DNA of 64,000 bases from NCBI GenBank assembly GCA_050287965.1, contig JBNKCX010000003.1:62001-126000 (forward strand). The letters run 5' to 3'. Below, piece by piece: positions 18,408-27,297 of this stretch (position 1 is its first letter; each line of letters begins with the position of its first letter). The notes under the pieces are model-generated. The model saw only the letters and a program-made list of their open reading frames with translations, searched no databases and had not been told where the DNA came from. The position numbers were made by a program, and so were the translations under genes. The DNA comes from CBFDBF01 sp050287965. Its GTDB lineage: Bacteria; Pseudomonadota; Gammaproteobacteria; Chromatiales; Chromatiaceae.

Positions 18408-18558
18408 GGTGGTATTTTTTCTGTATGCTGTCTGATTGGGAATCAGGTGGTCGTATGTTGAATGTTTGTTCGCCTTAACAATATATGCAACCGGATAATT
18501 AGTTTCGCAGCCTATAGGCTTCTGAGCTTTTCATCTGCTTTATCTAAAAGGCTGCGAG

Positions 18559-18711
18559 CCTATTTCTTTTGCTTGCCCAAAAGAAATAGGCGAAAGAAAA
18601 GGGCAACCGGGCGTGCCGCCCTGCGGGTACCCTGTGCTTCTCGTCTCCAGCGGGGCTGTCCATACGGGGCATCCCTGCCCCGATGGACAGGACCGACATC
18701 CCTGTCGGTCC
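18559..18711 (+). repeat. Left multi-hairpin arm of the structured element
   Basis: Three hairpins follow each other: 18559-18590 (CCTATTTCTTTTG stem), 18656-18690 (8+7 bp stem, loop TCCC) and 18690-18711 (9 bp stem, loop TCCC). The conserved text GCTTCTCG lies between the first and second, and GCGATGCTCG follows the third. The same order appears in reverse complement in the right arm. Confidence 0.75.
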
Positions 18712-18950
18712 CCTTCGGGCTATTCCCGCTTACGCCTGCGATGCTCGGCGACACACACGGTATCGGGGTGCCCTACTAATACTCTGTTAGACACAACAGG
18801 GCCCTGCAGGGAATTCCGGTTCAGGCTTCCGAGATTTGTCAGACCCGCCAGGTCCCGGTACCCGGCTGCGTCGAAGGCGTTTAGGGGTGCCACCCCCGAC
18901 CCCTTCGGACCCGTCGAGCATCGCAGGCCCGCGAGGATAAGGCCTGAAAG

Positions 18951-19108
18951 GGGCCGGCAGGGATGCCGGCCCTCTTCCGTCGGGACACGGATGTCCCGTC
19001 GGAAGAGCCCCGAGCGGGTCGAGAAGCGCAGAGTACCCGCAAAGCGGGCGGGGACGTGGGGCGGTTTTTCTTTGGTACCTTTCTTTTGAGCGCTCAAAAG
19101 AAAGGTAC
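18951..19108 (-). repeat. Right multi-hairpin arm, inverted copy
   Basis: Read on the minus strand: a 34-bp perfect palindrome (19075-19108), then a 15-bp stem hairpin with one mismatch (18972-19007), then a 9-bp stem hairpin (18951-18972). Stem sequences differ from the left arm but stay paired, while loop-closing CATCC-TG bases are kept. Confidence 0.75.
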
Positions 19109-19374
19109 TCGTGACCCTTCATCAATAGCAGAGAGAAGGACCCACACCAGACGGGTCACGAAACTTGTTACCGATAGTTAATCAAGTCCAAGCTAGGAAA
19201 TACTGGAAAAATAAATACCAATATCAAAGAAAGCTCCGACCACCTGATTCCCAACCACCAAGACACCCACGATAACGACGGCCAGCCCAAAATTTCGTCA
19301 CCAGTCAGGGTAACGCCGTAGGTATGGCTCAAACAAGGATGGAGGTGGGGAATCACGCCTCTGACACCGGCGAA

Positions 19375-21414
19375 TCAGCTGTCTTCAGAGGTTAACGCGT
19401 TCCATTGATTGTTATTCGCCAGATCGGAGATTGGAAAGGGCTTGCAGATATGAAAGCCCTGGACATAGTCGATTTTCATGCGTCGCAGTTCATCCAGTAT
19501 CGGCTGGCTTTCTACGAATTCCGCGATCGTTTTCAGATTCATGGTATGGGCGATCTGGTTGATAGCATTGACCATCGCCTGACCCACCGGGTCGATAATA
19601 ATCTCGCGAACGAAGGATCCGTCGATCTTGAGGTAATCCACCGGAAGAGTTTTGAGGTAGGAGAAGGATGACATGCCTCTGCCGAAGTCATCCAGCGAGA
19701 AGTGGCAACCGAGCAATCTGAGAGACTCCATAAAATGGCGCGCCGTTGAAAGAGAGGTGACAGCGGCGGACTCGGTAATCTCGAAACAGACCTCATGTCC
19801 GTCCACATCACCGTTCTTTATCCGATTCTCAATGTGTTCCAGAAATTCCATGTCGCTTAACGATCTGCCGGAGAGATTAATGGAGAAACGGAGCTTACGA
19901 GCGGATCTTTGTTTATTAAGATAGTCGAATGTATGGTCAACCACCCAGCGATCCAGTAAGGCAATCATATTGTAGCGTTCAGCTGCAGGAATGAAGGCGC
20001 CGGGTGGAGTGAGATCGCCATTCTGCTCCCGCAGGCGCACCAGGATCTCACAATGAACTTGTTGCGGGGTGGATGAGGATACGGGAACGATGGGTTGGCA
20101 GAAAAGTTCAAGCTTGTCATTATCCAATGCCTCGGTGAGGCGGGTTACCCAGAGCATATCTCCGTGTTGGCGGACTAGGTCCTCGTCCGTTTGTCGGTAC
20201 AGTTGTACTCGATTACGGCCTCTTTCCTTCGCTACATAGCAGGCGGAATCGGCGGCACTGAGGAGATTGCTGATACTACCGCTATGCTTGTCGATACCGA
20301 CGGCCCCGATACTGACGCCTACGGTAAAGCTTTTATCCTCCCAGACAAAATGGTAATCCTGAATCGCCTGACGCAGGGCTTCTGCAACGCTCAAGGCATC
20401 CTCCAGGGTGCAGTGCTTGAGCAGGACGCCAAACTCGTCACCACCGAGCCGGGCCAGGGAATCATTTTTGCGGATACAGTCCTTCAGGGACAGATGAAGT
20501 TGTTGGAGCAGAGCGTCGCCGGCGATATGGCCGCAAGTGTCATTGACGATCTTGAACTGGTCGAGATCCAGATAAAGCAGCACATGGTAGCTGTTGTCCA
20601 GGTTGGCTTCATGCAGCGCCTCGGCAAGGCGGTGTTCGAACTCGCGTCGATTGATTAGGCCCGTAAGGGGATCGTGGGTGGCTTGGTAGGAAGCCCGTTC
20701 CTTCTCCTCCTCAAGGGCCTCCGCGGTACGCCGATGGTTGTCGACCTCGCCTTGCAACTTCAGATGGTAGGCCGAAAGCGCACGTCGCATGTTACGAAAT
20801 ACGCTGGTCAGTTCTCCGATTTCGTCGCTGCTTTGACGCGGGAGATCAGCTTCGTAATCGCCGGTACTTAGTCGGGTTGCAGCCAGCGAAAGTTTATTTA
20901 AACGGCGACGTACCTGCCACTCCAGCAACCCGCCGGAAAGCAGCACGAAGACGAGTAGTAGCAATATGAGCACCACGCTAAGACGTTCCTCCAGGCTGTT
21001 GATCTCTGTCAGCAGGGGGGTGATATCCCTTGTGACTTTCAGTTCGGCAAGGGGCGGTCCGGCAAAGCCGACGGAGATACGCCGTGTCTGGGCATGTGGT
21101 GGAAAACTATCAGGACTTGGTGGGTTACCGAGGGGGTAGAGACGACTTCCGGCGGCATCGGTCAGTGTGATGGAAATCCAGGTGTTGTTCTGTTCCAGCA
21201 GGGCATCCAGATTTTCGTAGACGTTGGCAAGCTGATTTTCCAGCAACAGGGGAATCAGTCCTTCGGACACACTGGTAAGATGGGCATGCCAGTCGCGCTC
21301 AGACTGGCGAAGCATGGAATCAGTGGTATGAGGGAGCCAGACTAAAAGAAAATAGAGGCCAAACAGCAGGCTGAATAGCAGTAGGGGTATAAACAGTTTG
21401 ACTCTTAGTTTCAA
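19375..21414 (-). CDS. Membrane HAMP-GGDEF-EAL protein
   Basis: 679 residues. A membrane helix at 8-26, a periplasmic sensor of about 120 residues, a second helix near 145-165 and a HAMP linker precede the GGDEF domain. GGDEF is intact (ARLGGDEF, 324-328) with I-site RKND upstream. The EAL domain starts with EIL at 456-458 in place of EAL, keeps DDFGRGMSSFSYLK and IAEFVES, and may be an active phosphodiesterase. The start appears to be TTG 21414; no ATG or GTG follows the upstream in-frame stop before the first helix. A PhnD-like binding protein lies 66 bases upstream on the same strand and may feed a ligand signal to the periplasmic domain. Confidence 0.9.
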   Translation of the reverse strand: MKLRVKLFIPLLLFSLLFGLYFLLVWLPHTTDSMLRQSERDWHAHLTSVSEGLIPLLLENQLANVYENLDALLEQNNTWISITLTDAAGSRLYPLGNPPSPDSFPPHAQTRRISVGFAGPPLAELKVTRDITPLLTEINSLEERLSVVLILLLLVFVLLSGGLLEWQVRRRLNKLSLAATRLSTGDYEADLPRQSSDEIGELTSVFRNMRRALSAYHLKLQGEVDNHRRTAEALEEEKERASYQATHDPLTGLINRREFEHRLAEALHEANLDNSYHVLLYLDLDQFKIVNDTCGHIAGDALLQQLHLSLKDCIRKNDSLARLGGDEFGVLLKHCTLEDALSVAEALRQAIQDYHFVWEDKSFTVGVSIGAVGIDKHSGSISNLLSAADSACYVAKERGRNRVQLYRQTDEDLVRQHGDMLWVTRLTEALDNDKLELFCQPIVPVSSSTPQQVHCEILVRLREQNGDLTPPGAFIPAAERYNMIALLDRWVVDHTFDYLNKQRSARKLRFSINLSGRSLSDMEFLEHIENRIKNGDVDGHEVCFEITESAAVTSLSTARHFMESLRLLGCHFSLDDFGRGMSSFSYLKTLPVDYLKIDGSFVREIIIDPVGQAMVNAINQIAHTMNLKTIAEFVESQPILDELRRMKIDYVQGFHICKPFPISDLANNNQWNALTSEDS

Positions 21415-21480
21415 AGGCTGTGTACCCGTGTTTTCTTCCTAAACCGAGACCGTGTCATGTGACGTCGTCCCCAGGGTTCG

Positions 21481-22335
21481 TTACTCTCCAGGCGGACTTC
21501 TAGGGATGTAAAACTCTTCCAGCTTCAAGGAAGACATCGGCGTGTAATCTTCCAGGTCTGTAGCCACTGCTTTCCCCATAGGAATACTGGCGAGCAGTGC
21601 CGCTCCCCTTTCCGTTTGCGCCATCTCCAGCAGGGCTTGGCGCACCTTCTCCCGGTGAGCTTCCGGTACACGTGGGTGCACGGCGATCGGGTGCGGATTT
21701 ACCGGCGTTGTCTCATAGATTATCCGTAGTTTTTCCTTGATCTCGGGCTTCTGGGAGTTCAGGGTGGAGGCGACGCCACCCCCCGCTATGGTCTGACCCA
21801 GTAGCACATGCAGGTAAACCGAACTGTGGGTTTGCGCGTAATGGGGGATAACCTCTACACCGTGGAGTCTGGCCAGCTCTGCCCGTAACAGCAGCGAGGC
21901 CCCCAAGGCGTTCGGTGACGGAAAAGCAACAGGTTTTCCGGCAATCTCCTGTATGGATTGAATCGGACTTTCTTTGGCAACAACCAGGATACCCTTAAGC
22001 ATGCGGCTGCCATCCCTTACCAGTGGCAGATAGCCCTGGGAGCCGTGTGCCTGGAGAAGGTGGTAAGGATTCATGTAGGCGAAATCATAGGCGCCGTCCA
22101 TGAATTTTTCTTCAAAGGCCGGAATCTTGGGGCTGCCCACCAACTTGAAGGTGAATCCGGTACGGTGTTCCAATTCGTCGAGGATAGGGCGCCAGATGCG
22201 AAAAAGTTTACGCTGTTCAAACTGGGGAACGACGCCGAAACTGTATGTTCCGTCTTCCGCCGAAAACACTGGGGGAGAGGCGAAAGTGAGGGCGGCAAAC
22301 AGCAGCGCGTTAAAGAAAGCGGCGAATCCCTTCAT
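21481..22335 (-). CDS. PhnD-like periplasmic phosphate/phosphonate-type binding protein
   Basis: 284 residues with a signal peptide (AALTFASPPVFSAED cleavage region). SFGVVPQFEQRKLFRIWRPI and YDFAYMNPYHLLQA are the characteristic segments of the PhnD family of periplasmic binding proteins. No ABC transporter permease or ATPase gene is adjacent. The downstream gene encodes a membrane GGDEF/EAL protein, so this protein is more likely a sensor component than a transporter subunit; that is inference. GGAG lies 8 bases before the ATG. Confidence 0.85.
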   Translation of the reverse strand: MKGFAAFFNALLFAALTFASPPVFSAEDGTYSFGVVPQFEQRKLFRIWRPILDELEHRTGFTFKLVGSPKIPAFEEKFMDGAYDFAYMNPYHLLQAHGSQGYLPLVRDGSRMLKGILVVAKESPIQSIQEIAGKPVAFPSPNALGASLLLRAELARLHGVEVIPHYAQTHSSVYLHVLLGQTIAGGGVASTLNSQKPEIKEKLRIIYETTPVNPHPIAVHPRVPEAHREKVRQALLEMAQTERGAALLASIPMGKAVATDLEDYTPMSSLKLEEFYIPRSPPGE

Positions 22336-22470
22336 CGGTAAGCTCCATATTCCGGGGCATCGCCCGTGTTACTGGCGAGTATAGGATATATACTCACAAA
22401 CCACCGGTATAATTAGGTCCCCTCCAAAAGGGGGTGTCTTTTAGATAGACAATAATCAAAAACCGGTTTC

Positions 22471-23289
22471 TTATTCCACTTTGTCCATATGGATATCCAT
22501 CTGCGGAAACGGAATGGATATGCCGTTGTCATCAAAAGCGAGCTTGATCTTTTCCGTCAGGTCAAATCGAGTAGGCCAGTAATCGTCGCTTTTTACCCAG
22601 GGGCGGACATTGAAATTAACGCTGCTGTCCGCCAGTTCGCCTACCGCAATAAGGGGTTCGGGGTCAGCCAGTACCCGATCATCGGCATCCAGGATCTCCT
22701 GCAAGATCTGTTTGGCTTTTCTGATGTCATCGCCATAACCTATTCCGAAGATCATATCGATGCGTCGGGTGTCCTGCGCGGAGTAGTTGGTGATGGTGCC
22801 GTTATAGATGGAACCATTTGGAATGATTACTTCACGGTTGTCTCCTGTGCGCATGACGGTACTGAAGATGCTGATTGTCTCGACGACGCCGGCAGTGCCT
22901 CCCGCTTCCACGAAGTCACCGGTCTTAAATGGCCGGAAGATAATGAGCATCACGCCGGCGGCGAAGTTCTGCAGAGAAGCCTGCAACGCCAGGCCGACAG
23001 CGAGACCGGCGGCGCCAAGAACGGCGATCAGGGAAGTGGTGTCAACCCCAAGCTGGTCAAGGGCGGCGATAATGATGAACAACAGCAGGGCACTGTTGAC
23101 AATGGAGGCGACGAAGTTAACCAGGATAGGGTCCATTCCGGTTTTACTCAGGACCTTGCGCAGTAGTTTGACCAGGCCCTTGGCGATCATTCGTCCGATG
23201 ACGAAGATAGCTGCCGCAAACAAGATGTTGATTCCCCAGGGTATGGCGTAGTCGGACAACAGGGCGTTAATGTCCAGTGATTCGGGCAT
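22471..23289 (-). CDS. mscS: Small-conductance mechanosensitive channel
   Basis: 272 residues, the normal MscS length. Three helices are followed by the pore helix GAAGLAVGLALQASLQNFAA, with the alternating Gly/Ala pattern of MscS TM3. The beta domain contains RPFKTGDFVEAGG and VIIPNGSIYNGTITNYS. The ATG is preceded by AAGGGAGA. The protein should protect the cell against hypo-osmotic shock. It stands apart from its neighbours, with about 120 bases on either side. Confidence 0.95.
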   Translation of the reverse strand: MPESLDINALLSDYAIPWGINILFAAAIFVIGRMIAKGLVKLLRKVLSKTGMDPILVNFVASIVNSALLLFIIIAALDQLGVDTTSLIAVLGAAGLAVGLALQASLQNFAAGVMLIIFRPFKTGDFVEAGGTAGVVETISIFSTVMRTGDNREVIIPNGSIYNGTITNYSAQDTRRIDMIFGIGYGDDIRKAKQILQEILDADDRVLADPEPLIAVGELADSSVNFNVRPWVKSDDYWPTRFDLTEKIKLAFDDNGISIPFPQMDIHMDKVE

Positions 23290-23414
23290 GGCTTGTCTCC
23301 CTTAATGATGAGCCTTCATGGGGTTGAGCATTCAGTCACGAATGTACAAGGAAAGCGGCGTATTGAGGCTCCATATTATAAGGATGCGGAAAGGCCGGAG
23401 ACAACGGATGTCGT

Positions 23415-24236
23415 TCAGGGTAATTCCTCCACGAGAAGTTGAATGGAGCGATCTTCGTGGTTGTTGGTGCTTATGCTTCGGAGAATGCCATCCTGATCAC
23501 GGTAACTTCCCCGGCTGATTCCGCCGACATCGATCCATTCTCCAATTCTTCCTCTGATCGTGGTGTAGGCGCGTTGGATGTCATAGGTACCCTGTACGTT
23601 TCCCGCTCGTTCCATGTGCGGGCTGATCTGCAGGGTAACCTGGTCCCCGATAATCTGCGGGGTAACATAAAAACCCGTAGTCACATCGCGAAAGCTGGTG
23701 GTCTCCTGGTGCTGCACAATACCGCCGTAGACAGTGGTGGTGTGCTCCTGGATAGGAACGGACTGGCCGGTTGCGATAAACGCCGGTCTGCCTTCCACGG
23801 CGCGGATGTGCTGAGTGGCGTCCAGATCGCTGCGGGTACGCGCGGAACGTACCTGGAAACGTACGCCTTCGTCAGGCGCTGAGTTGCCGACAACAACCTT
23901 GCCGTGTTTCCCCAGCATGGTGTTTACGTCCGCTTTGGCGCCGAAGCCGCTCCTGTTGGATGCAACACCCTGACGGACATAGATCATAAGCTGGCGCGGT
24001 GGGTGATCGAATCGTTCCAGCACACGCCTTATTTCATCCATCCTTTCCGGAGAGGTGCGGATTATCAGTTGGTTTTGCATGCCGGCCACGCTTCCATCCG
24101 GCTCCACCAGAGGCCGAATCAGCGGGATCATCTCCTCCACGGTACGACCCCTGAGTTCAATGATCTCCAGGGGGTAGTCGGCCATCAGGGGCGAACTGAA
24201 GAGAAGTGTTAACAGTAGTGTCAATCTAATAGTCAT
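23415..24236 (-). CDS. Secretin-domain protein (standalone, short)
   Basis: About 273 residues from ATG 24236 (GTG 24248 is the alternative). A signal peptide (LTLLLTLLFSSPLMA) leads to a NolW/secretin N-domain (LEIIELRGRTVEEMIPLIRP, then IIRTSPERMDEIRRVLERFD). The C-terminal half (GQSVPIQEH, VTTGFYVTPQIIGDQVTLQI) resembles the beginning of a secretin barrel. It is far shorter than a GspD or PilQ, and no other type II or type IV secretion genes are nearby. A complete outer-membrane channel is therefore doubtful. Its function is unknown. Confidence 0.75.
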   Translation of the reverse strand: MTIRLTLLLTLLFSSPLMADYPLEIIELRGRTVEEMIPLIRPLVEPDGSVAGMQNQLIIRTSPERMDEIRRVLERFDHPPRQLMIYVRQGVASNRSGFGAKADVNTMLGKHGKVVVGNSAPDEGVRFQVRSARTRSDLDATQHIRAVEGRPAFIATGQSVPIQEHTTTVYGGIVQHQETTSFRDVTTGFYVTPQIIGDQVTLQISPHMERAGNVQGTYDIQRAYTTIRGRIGEWIDVGGISRGSYRDQDGILRSISTNNHEDRSIQLLVEELP

Positions 24237-24274
24237 TCGTTTATCCACGTAAAGAAAGATTTCTTTCGATATCC

Positions 24275-24805
24275 CTATATATGTAGATGTCTCAACTCCG
24301 AATCCGGTTCACTTCGTTCCCATACTTCAGCGAAAAAATCGCTATATCTTTCGGCCTTCAATTTGGCGTAAAAGTCGATACTGCCTTCATAGCGATTAGA
24401 GAGATCCCACTGCAGATAGCCGGTATTATCCGCCAGAAAGAAGTTTTCCGTATGCTCAAGGTAATCCACATGGGGGTGCCGTATCTCTATGGAGCTGGTA
24501 AGGCGCCGCCAGAGTTCGATCAGCCTGTGTCCCTCCTTCAGGACGCGTTCATTGGTCTGTAGCAGGATGCGGATTTGGCTGTGACGGCTGCGTACGGCAA
24601 GATTTTTCACTGCGATCAGGAACGTAGTATGGTTATAGATCGGCGCGTCCAGATCGTAACTGAAGATCTCAATTCTTCGCTGGGCCTGGTTCGCCAGCTG
24701 GAGCGCGGCATGCCGGCACATTTCCTGACCATGGAGCAGGATCGTTCCGGAACTGACCCCCAACACCGCCTGGTCCAGATGACTGAATGTTTCCTGGCCG
24801 GCCAT
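24275..24805 (-). CDS. DUF7931-like protein (phospholipase D-like fold suspected)
   Basis: 176 residues. RRIEIFSYDLDAPIYNH, then SRHSQIRILLQTNERVLKEG and HRLIELWRRL match a family I know as the C-terminal domain attached to some GNAT acetyltransferases, or standing alone in gammaproteobacteria. The pattern recalls half of a phospholipase D fold, but no HKD motif is visible, so catalysis is not claimed. It ends 39 bases before the start of the secretin-domain gene on the same strand and may be co-transcribed with it. Confidence 0.65.
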   Translation of the reverse strand: MAGQETFSHLDQAVLGVSSGTILLHGQEMCRHAALQLANQAQRRIEIFSYDLDAPIYNHTTFLIAVKNLAVRSRHSQIRILLQTNERVLKEGHRLIELWRRLTSSIEIRHPHVDYLEHTENFFLADNTGYLQWDLSNRYEGSIDFYAKLKAERYSDFFAEVWERSEPDSELRHLHI

Positions 24806-25228
24806 TCTTTCATGCCCTTAAGGACGATGACGCGGAAGGGTGATTTGGCGGATTCCTGCAGCTAGACCACGGTGAGCGAGTAGTCATCGTCAATTAGCTC
24901 CTTTTCCGGTCGAAATAAGGGGTTCCCGAAGAACTCCCCGGATAAAGTCTATTCTAGAACCTATCTCGCAATAACGTGCCGTTGCGAACGTTTTTCGGGG
25001 AAAATAAAGAAACCCCGCGACACCGGCTGGGGATTGACGATGGCGCGGGGTTAGGGGATTGACGGAATAGTGTGGCAACAATTCTAAGCGGGAAGTTCGC
25101 CAAACCGACAATCTACTTATGATTAAGGCAAAGAATCACCCGAATGAGTGTGGCGCAGGTCACATCTCAGCCCCTTCGGGAGGGCGGTTCTGCTTAGATT
25201 GAGATCTGGTCGTGGTTTGAGAAAGGCC
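24806..25228. other. Intergenic region upstream of the DUF7931-like gene and downstream of purB
   Basis: No gene is supported in these 423 bases. A 9-bp inverted repeat AACCCCGCG / CGCGGGGTT spans 25011-25052 with a 24-base loop and no T-run. Both flanking genes are on the minus strand, so the region must hold the end of the purB transcript and probably the promoter of the 24805-to-23415 unit. Confidence 0.5.
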
Positions 25229-26602
25229 CTAGATTTTTTTGGCCTGTTCCTCCGCGTTTCCCGTGTATTTGCCCGGAGTCAGGTTGCGCAGGGCCTCCTT
25301 GGCCTCTTCCGGAAGTTCCAGATTGTCCACGAACTCCTTCAGTTCCGACTGACCGATGCGGTGTCCGCGGGTCAGTTCCTTGAGTTTCTCGTAGGGCTTC
25401 TCTATCCCATAGCGCCGCATAATCGTCTGAATCGGCTCGGCCAGGACCTCCCAGTTGGCATCCAGATCCGCCTCCAGGTTTTCGCTGTTGGCCTCCAGCT
25501 TGGAGATGCCCTTGAGTACGGACTGAAACGCGATGCTGGTGTGGGCGATGCCGACCCCCAGATTTCGCAGTACGGTGGAATCGGTAAGGTCCCGTTGCCA
25601 GCGGGAAACAGGGAGCTTTGCGGCCAGATGGCCGAACAGGGCATTGGCAATGCCCAGATTGCCTTCGCCATTTTCAAAATCGATGGGATTCACCTTGTGC
25701 GGCATGGTGGAAGAGCCCACCTCTCCGGCAACCGTTTTCTGCTTGAAATGGCCAAGGGAGATGTAGCTCCACACGTCACGGCAGAAATCGATGAGGATGG
25801 TATTGAAGCGGGCCACGGCGTCGAACAGTTCGGCCATGTAGTCATGGGGTTCGATCTGGGTGGTGTAGGGGTTCCAGGTGAGGCCCATGGATTCGACGAA
25901 AACCCGGGCAAACTCTTCCCAGTCCAGCCCCGGGTAGGCCGACAGATGGGCGTTGTAGTTGCCTACCGCACCGTTGATCTTGCCCAGCATGGGCACCGCC
26001 GCCACCAGGTCCCGCTGGCGGCGCAGCCGGTGGACCACGTTGGCCATCTCCTTGCCCAGGGTTGTGGGGGAGGCGGGTTGTCCGTGAGTGCGGGAGAGCA
26101 TCGGTTTATCCGCGTGTTCATGGGCAAGCTTGCGGACGGCGCCGATGATGTCGTCCATCTGGGGTAACAGTACCTGTCCCCGGCCTTCCCGCAGCATCAG
26201 GGCGTGGGAGAGGTTATTGATATCCTCCGAGGTGCAGGCGAAGTGGATGAATTCGCTGATGGCCTCCAGTTCCTGGTTGCCGGCAATCTTCTCTTTCAGG
26301 AAATACTCCACGGCCTTGACGTCGTGGTTGGTGGTGCGCTCGATGTTCTTGATGCGCTGGGCGTCTTCGATGCTGAAATTGTCAACAATACCGTTAAGGA
26401 TGTTGTTGGCGTGTTCCCCCAGTTCCGGGACTTCCTGTATCCCGCCGTGGGCCGCCAGGGCCTGTAGCCAGCGCACTTCCACCAGCACCCGATGGCGGAT
26501 CAGGCCGAATTCACTGAAAATCGGCCGCAGATCTTCGGTCTTGCTGCCGTAGCGCCCGTCAACAGGGGAGATGGCGGTGAGGGTAGAGAGTTCCATAGTC
26601 AT
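25229..26602 (-). CDS. purB: Adenylosuccinate lyase
   Basis: 457 residues, the E. coli-type length. The fumarase/aspartase superfamily signature is complete (GSSTMPHKVNPIDFENGEGN), and TSEDINNLSH and SRTHGQPASPTTLGKE hold further active-site residues. It cleaves SAICAR and adenylosuccinate in purine synthesis. The start is ATG 26602 or, four codon positions less certain, ATG 26596, which matches the E. coli N terminus better (MELSTLTAISPVDGRY). The order mnmA-hflD-purB is the same as in E. coli, with one extra lipoprotein gene inserted here. Confidence 0.97.
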   Translation of the reverse strand: MTMELSTLTAISPVDGRYGSKTEDLRPIFSEFGLIRHRVLVEVRWLQALAAHGGIQEVPELGEHANNILNGIVDNFSIEDAQRIKNIERTTNHDVKAVEYFLKEKIAGNQELEAISEFIHFACTSEDINNLSHALMLREGRGQVLLPQMDDIIGAVRKLAHEHADKPMLSRTHGQPASPTTLGKEMANVVHRLRRQRDLVAAVPMLGKINGAVGNYNAHLSAYPGLDWEEFARVFVESMGLTWNPYTTQIEPHDYMAELFDAVARFNTILIDFCRDVWSYISLGHFKQKTVAGEVGSSTMPHKVNPIDFENGEGNLGIANALFGHLAAKLPVSRWQRDLTDSTVLRNLGVGIAHTSIAFQSVLKGISKLEANSENLEADLDANWEVLAEPIQTIMRRYGIEKPYEKLKELTRGHRIGQSELKEFVDNLELPEEAKEALRNLTPGKYTGNAEEQAKKI

Positions 26603-26701
26603 ATGTCCGGGGGTGTTGTTGGAAAAACAAAGGATTATAACACCGGTGGCGACAGGGCCAGGGGTTTCTGATACGGCGGACGGGGGTCGGGTCCCCGCCC
26701 G

Positions 26702-27229
26702 TCAATCGGTCGCCTTCTTATAGAGCTCCTGCGACTTGTCTTTCGCCGCTTCGCCCCATTCGCCCACCTTCGCCTTCGACTTGTAATAAATCTCCTTGGT
26801 TTTGCCCTTCGCGGCCCGTCCGTACCCCTTGGTCGCTTCCCATGCCTCCTTGGAGGTGTCCGCGATCGCTTCACCGGTTTCCGAACCCTTCTCCGCAGCC
26901 GAATTATAGACATCCTTGGATTTATCCCAGGCGTCGGAGCCCAACTCCTTACCTTTCTCGACCGCGTCCCCCGCCGTTTCCTTGGTCTCGTCCCAGGCGC
27001 CCTGTTCAGTGCCTTCGGCAGCGGTGGAAGAGGTCTCCGCCGTCTGTTCTTCCGATCCCTGTATGTTCTCGGGGACAGACTCCGTGGCGGGGGTGGAGGA
27101 AGCGGACGCCTCTTCGACCGGGCCCCCCTGGTCCGCATCGGAGACCGGCGGGGCGGCCGGGGCCTGTTCCGCGGAACAGGCGGAAGTGAAAAGGGTCAGT
27201 AGCAGGATTGCAATACTCCGACTATTCAT
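26702..27229 (-). CDS. LEA-like repeat lipoprotein
   Basis: 175 residues from ATG 27229, chosen because GGAG lies six bases upstream of it but directly abuts the earlier ATG at 27235. A lipoprotein signal ends in LFTSACSAE, so the mature protein would be lipidated. An acidic proline/serine linker follows. The C-terminal half consists of degenerate 11-residue amphipathic repeats rich in Ala, Lys, Glu, Trp and Tyr (WDKSKDVYNSAAEKG, WEATKGYGRAAKGKTKE), as in LEA-type or YjbJ/CsbD-like stress proteins. It is inserted between hflD and purB on the same strand. A stress-protection role is only suggested by composition. Confidence 0.7.
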   Translation of the reverse strand: MNSRSIAILLLTLFTSACSAEQAPAAPPVSDADQGGPVEEASASSTPATESVPENIQGSEEQTAETSSTAAEGTEQGAWDETKETAGDAVEKGKELGSDAWDKSKDVYNSAAEKGSETGEAIADTSKEAWEATKGYGRAAKGKTKEIYYKSKAKVGEWGEAAKDKSQELYKKATD

Positions 27230-27297
27230 GGTCATCTCCGGAAACGGTATCTGTTAATGCTATTTTGCTCGAACATCCTGGCGGGATGCTGAAATTA

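Larger units (their letters stand above)
18436..19254. repeat. Non-coding structured element bounded by an 18-bp perfect inverted repeat
   Basis: Within the 967-bp gene-free stretch 18408-19374, TTGGGAATCAGGTGGTCG at 18436-18453 recurs as its exact reverse complement at 19237-19254. Between them lie two diverged copies of one multi-hairpin unit in opposite orientation (18559-18770 and 18890-19108). Frames found here are low-complexity proline/arginine-rich and are not credible genes. No transposase is present. The element looks like a non-autonomous mobile or structural repeat. The remaining bases up to 19374 show only an 8-bp CGTGACCC/GGGTCACG inverted repeat (19110-19160). Confidence 0.75.

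Noticed and set aside
18613..19125. Several 100-160-codon frames inside the structured element
   Set aside because: Proline/arginine/glycine-rich translations come from hairpin DNA; the arms keep base pairing, not protein sequence.
25011..25052. Terminator candidate in the gap downstream of purB
   Set aside because: The 9-bp stem encloses a 24-base loop and lacks a T-run on either strand.
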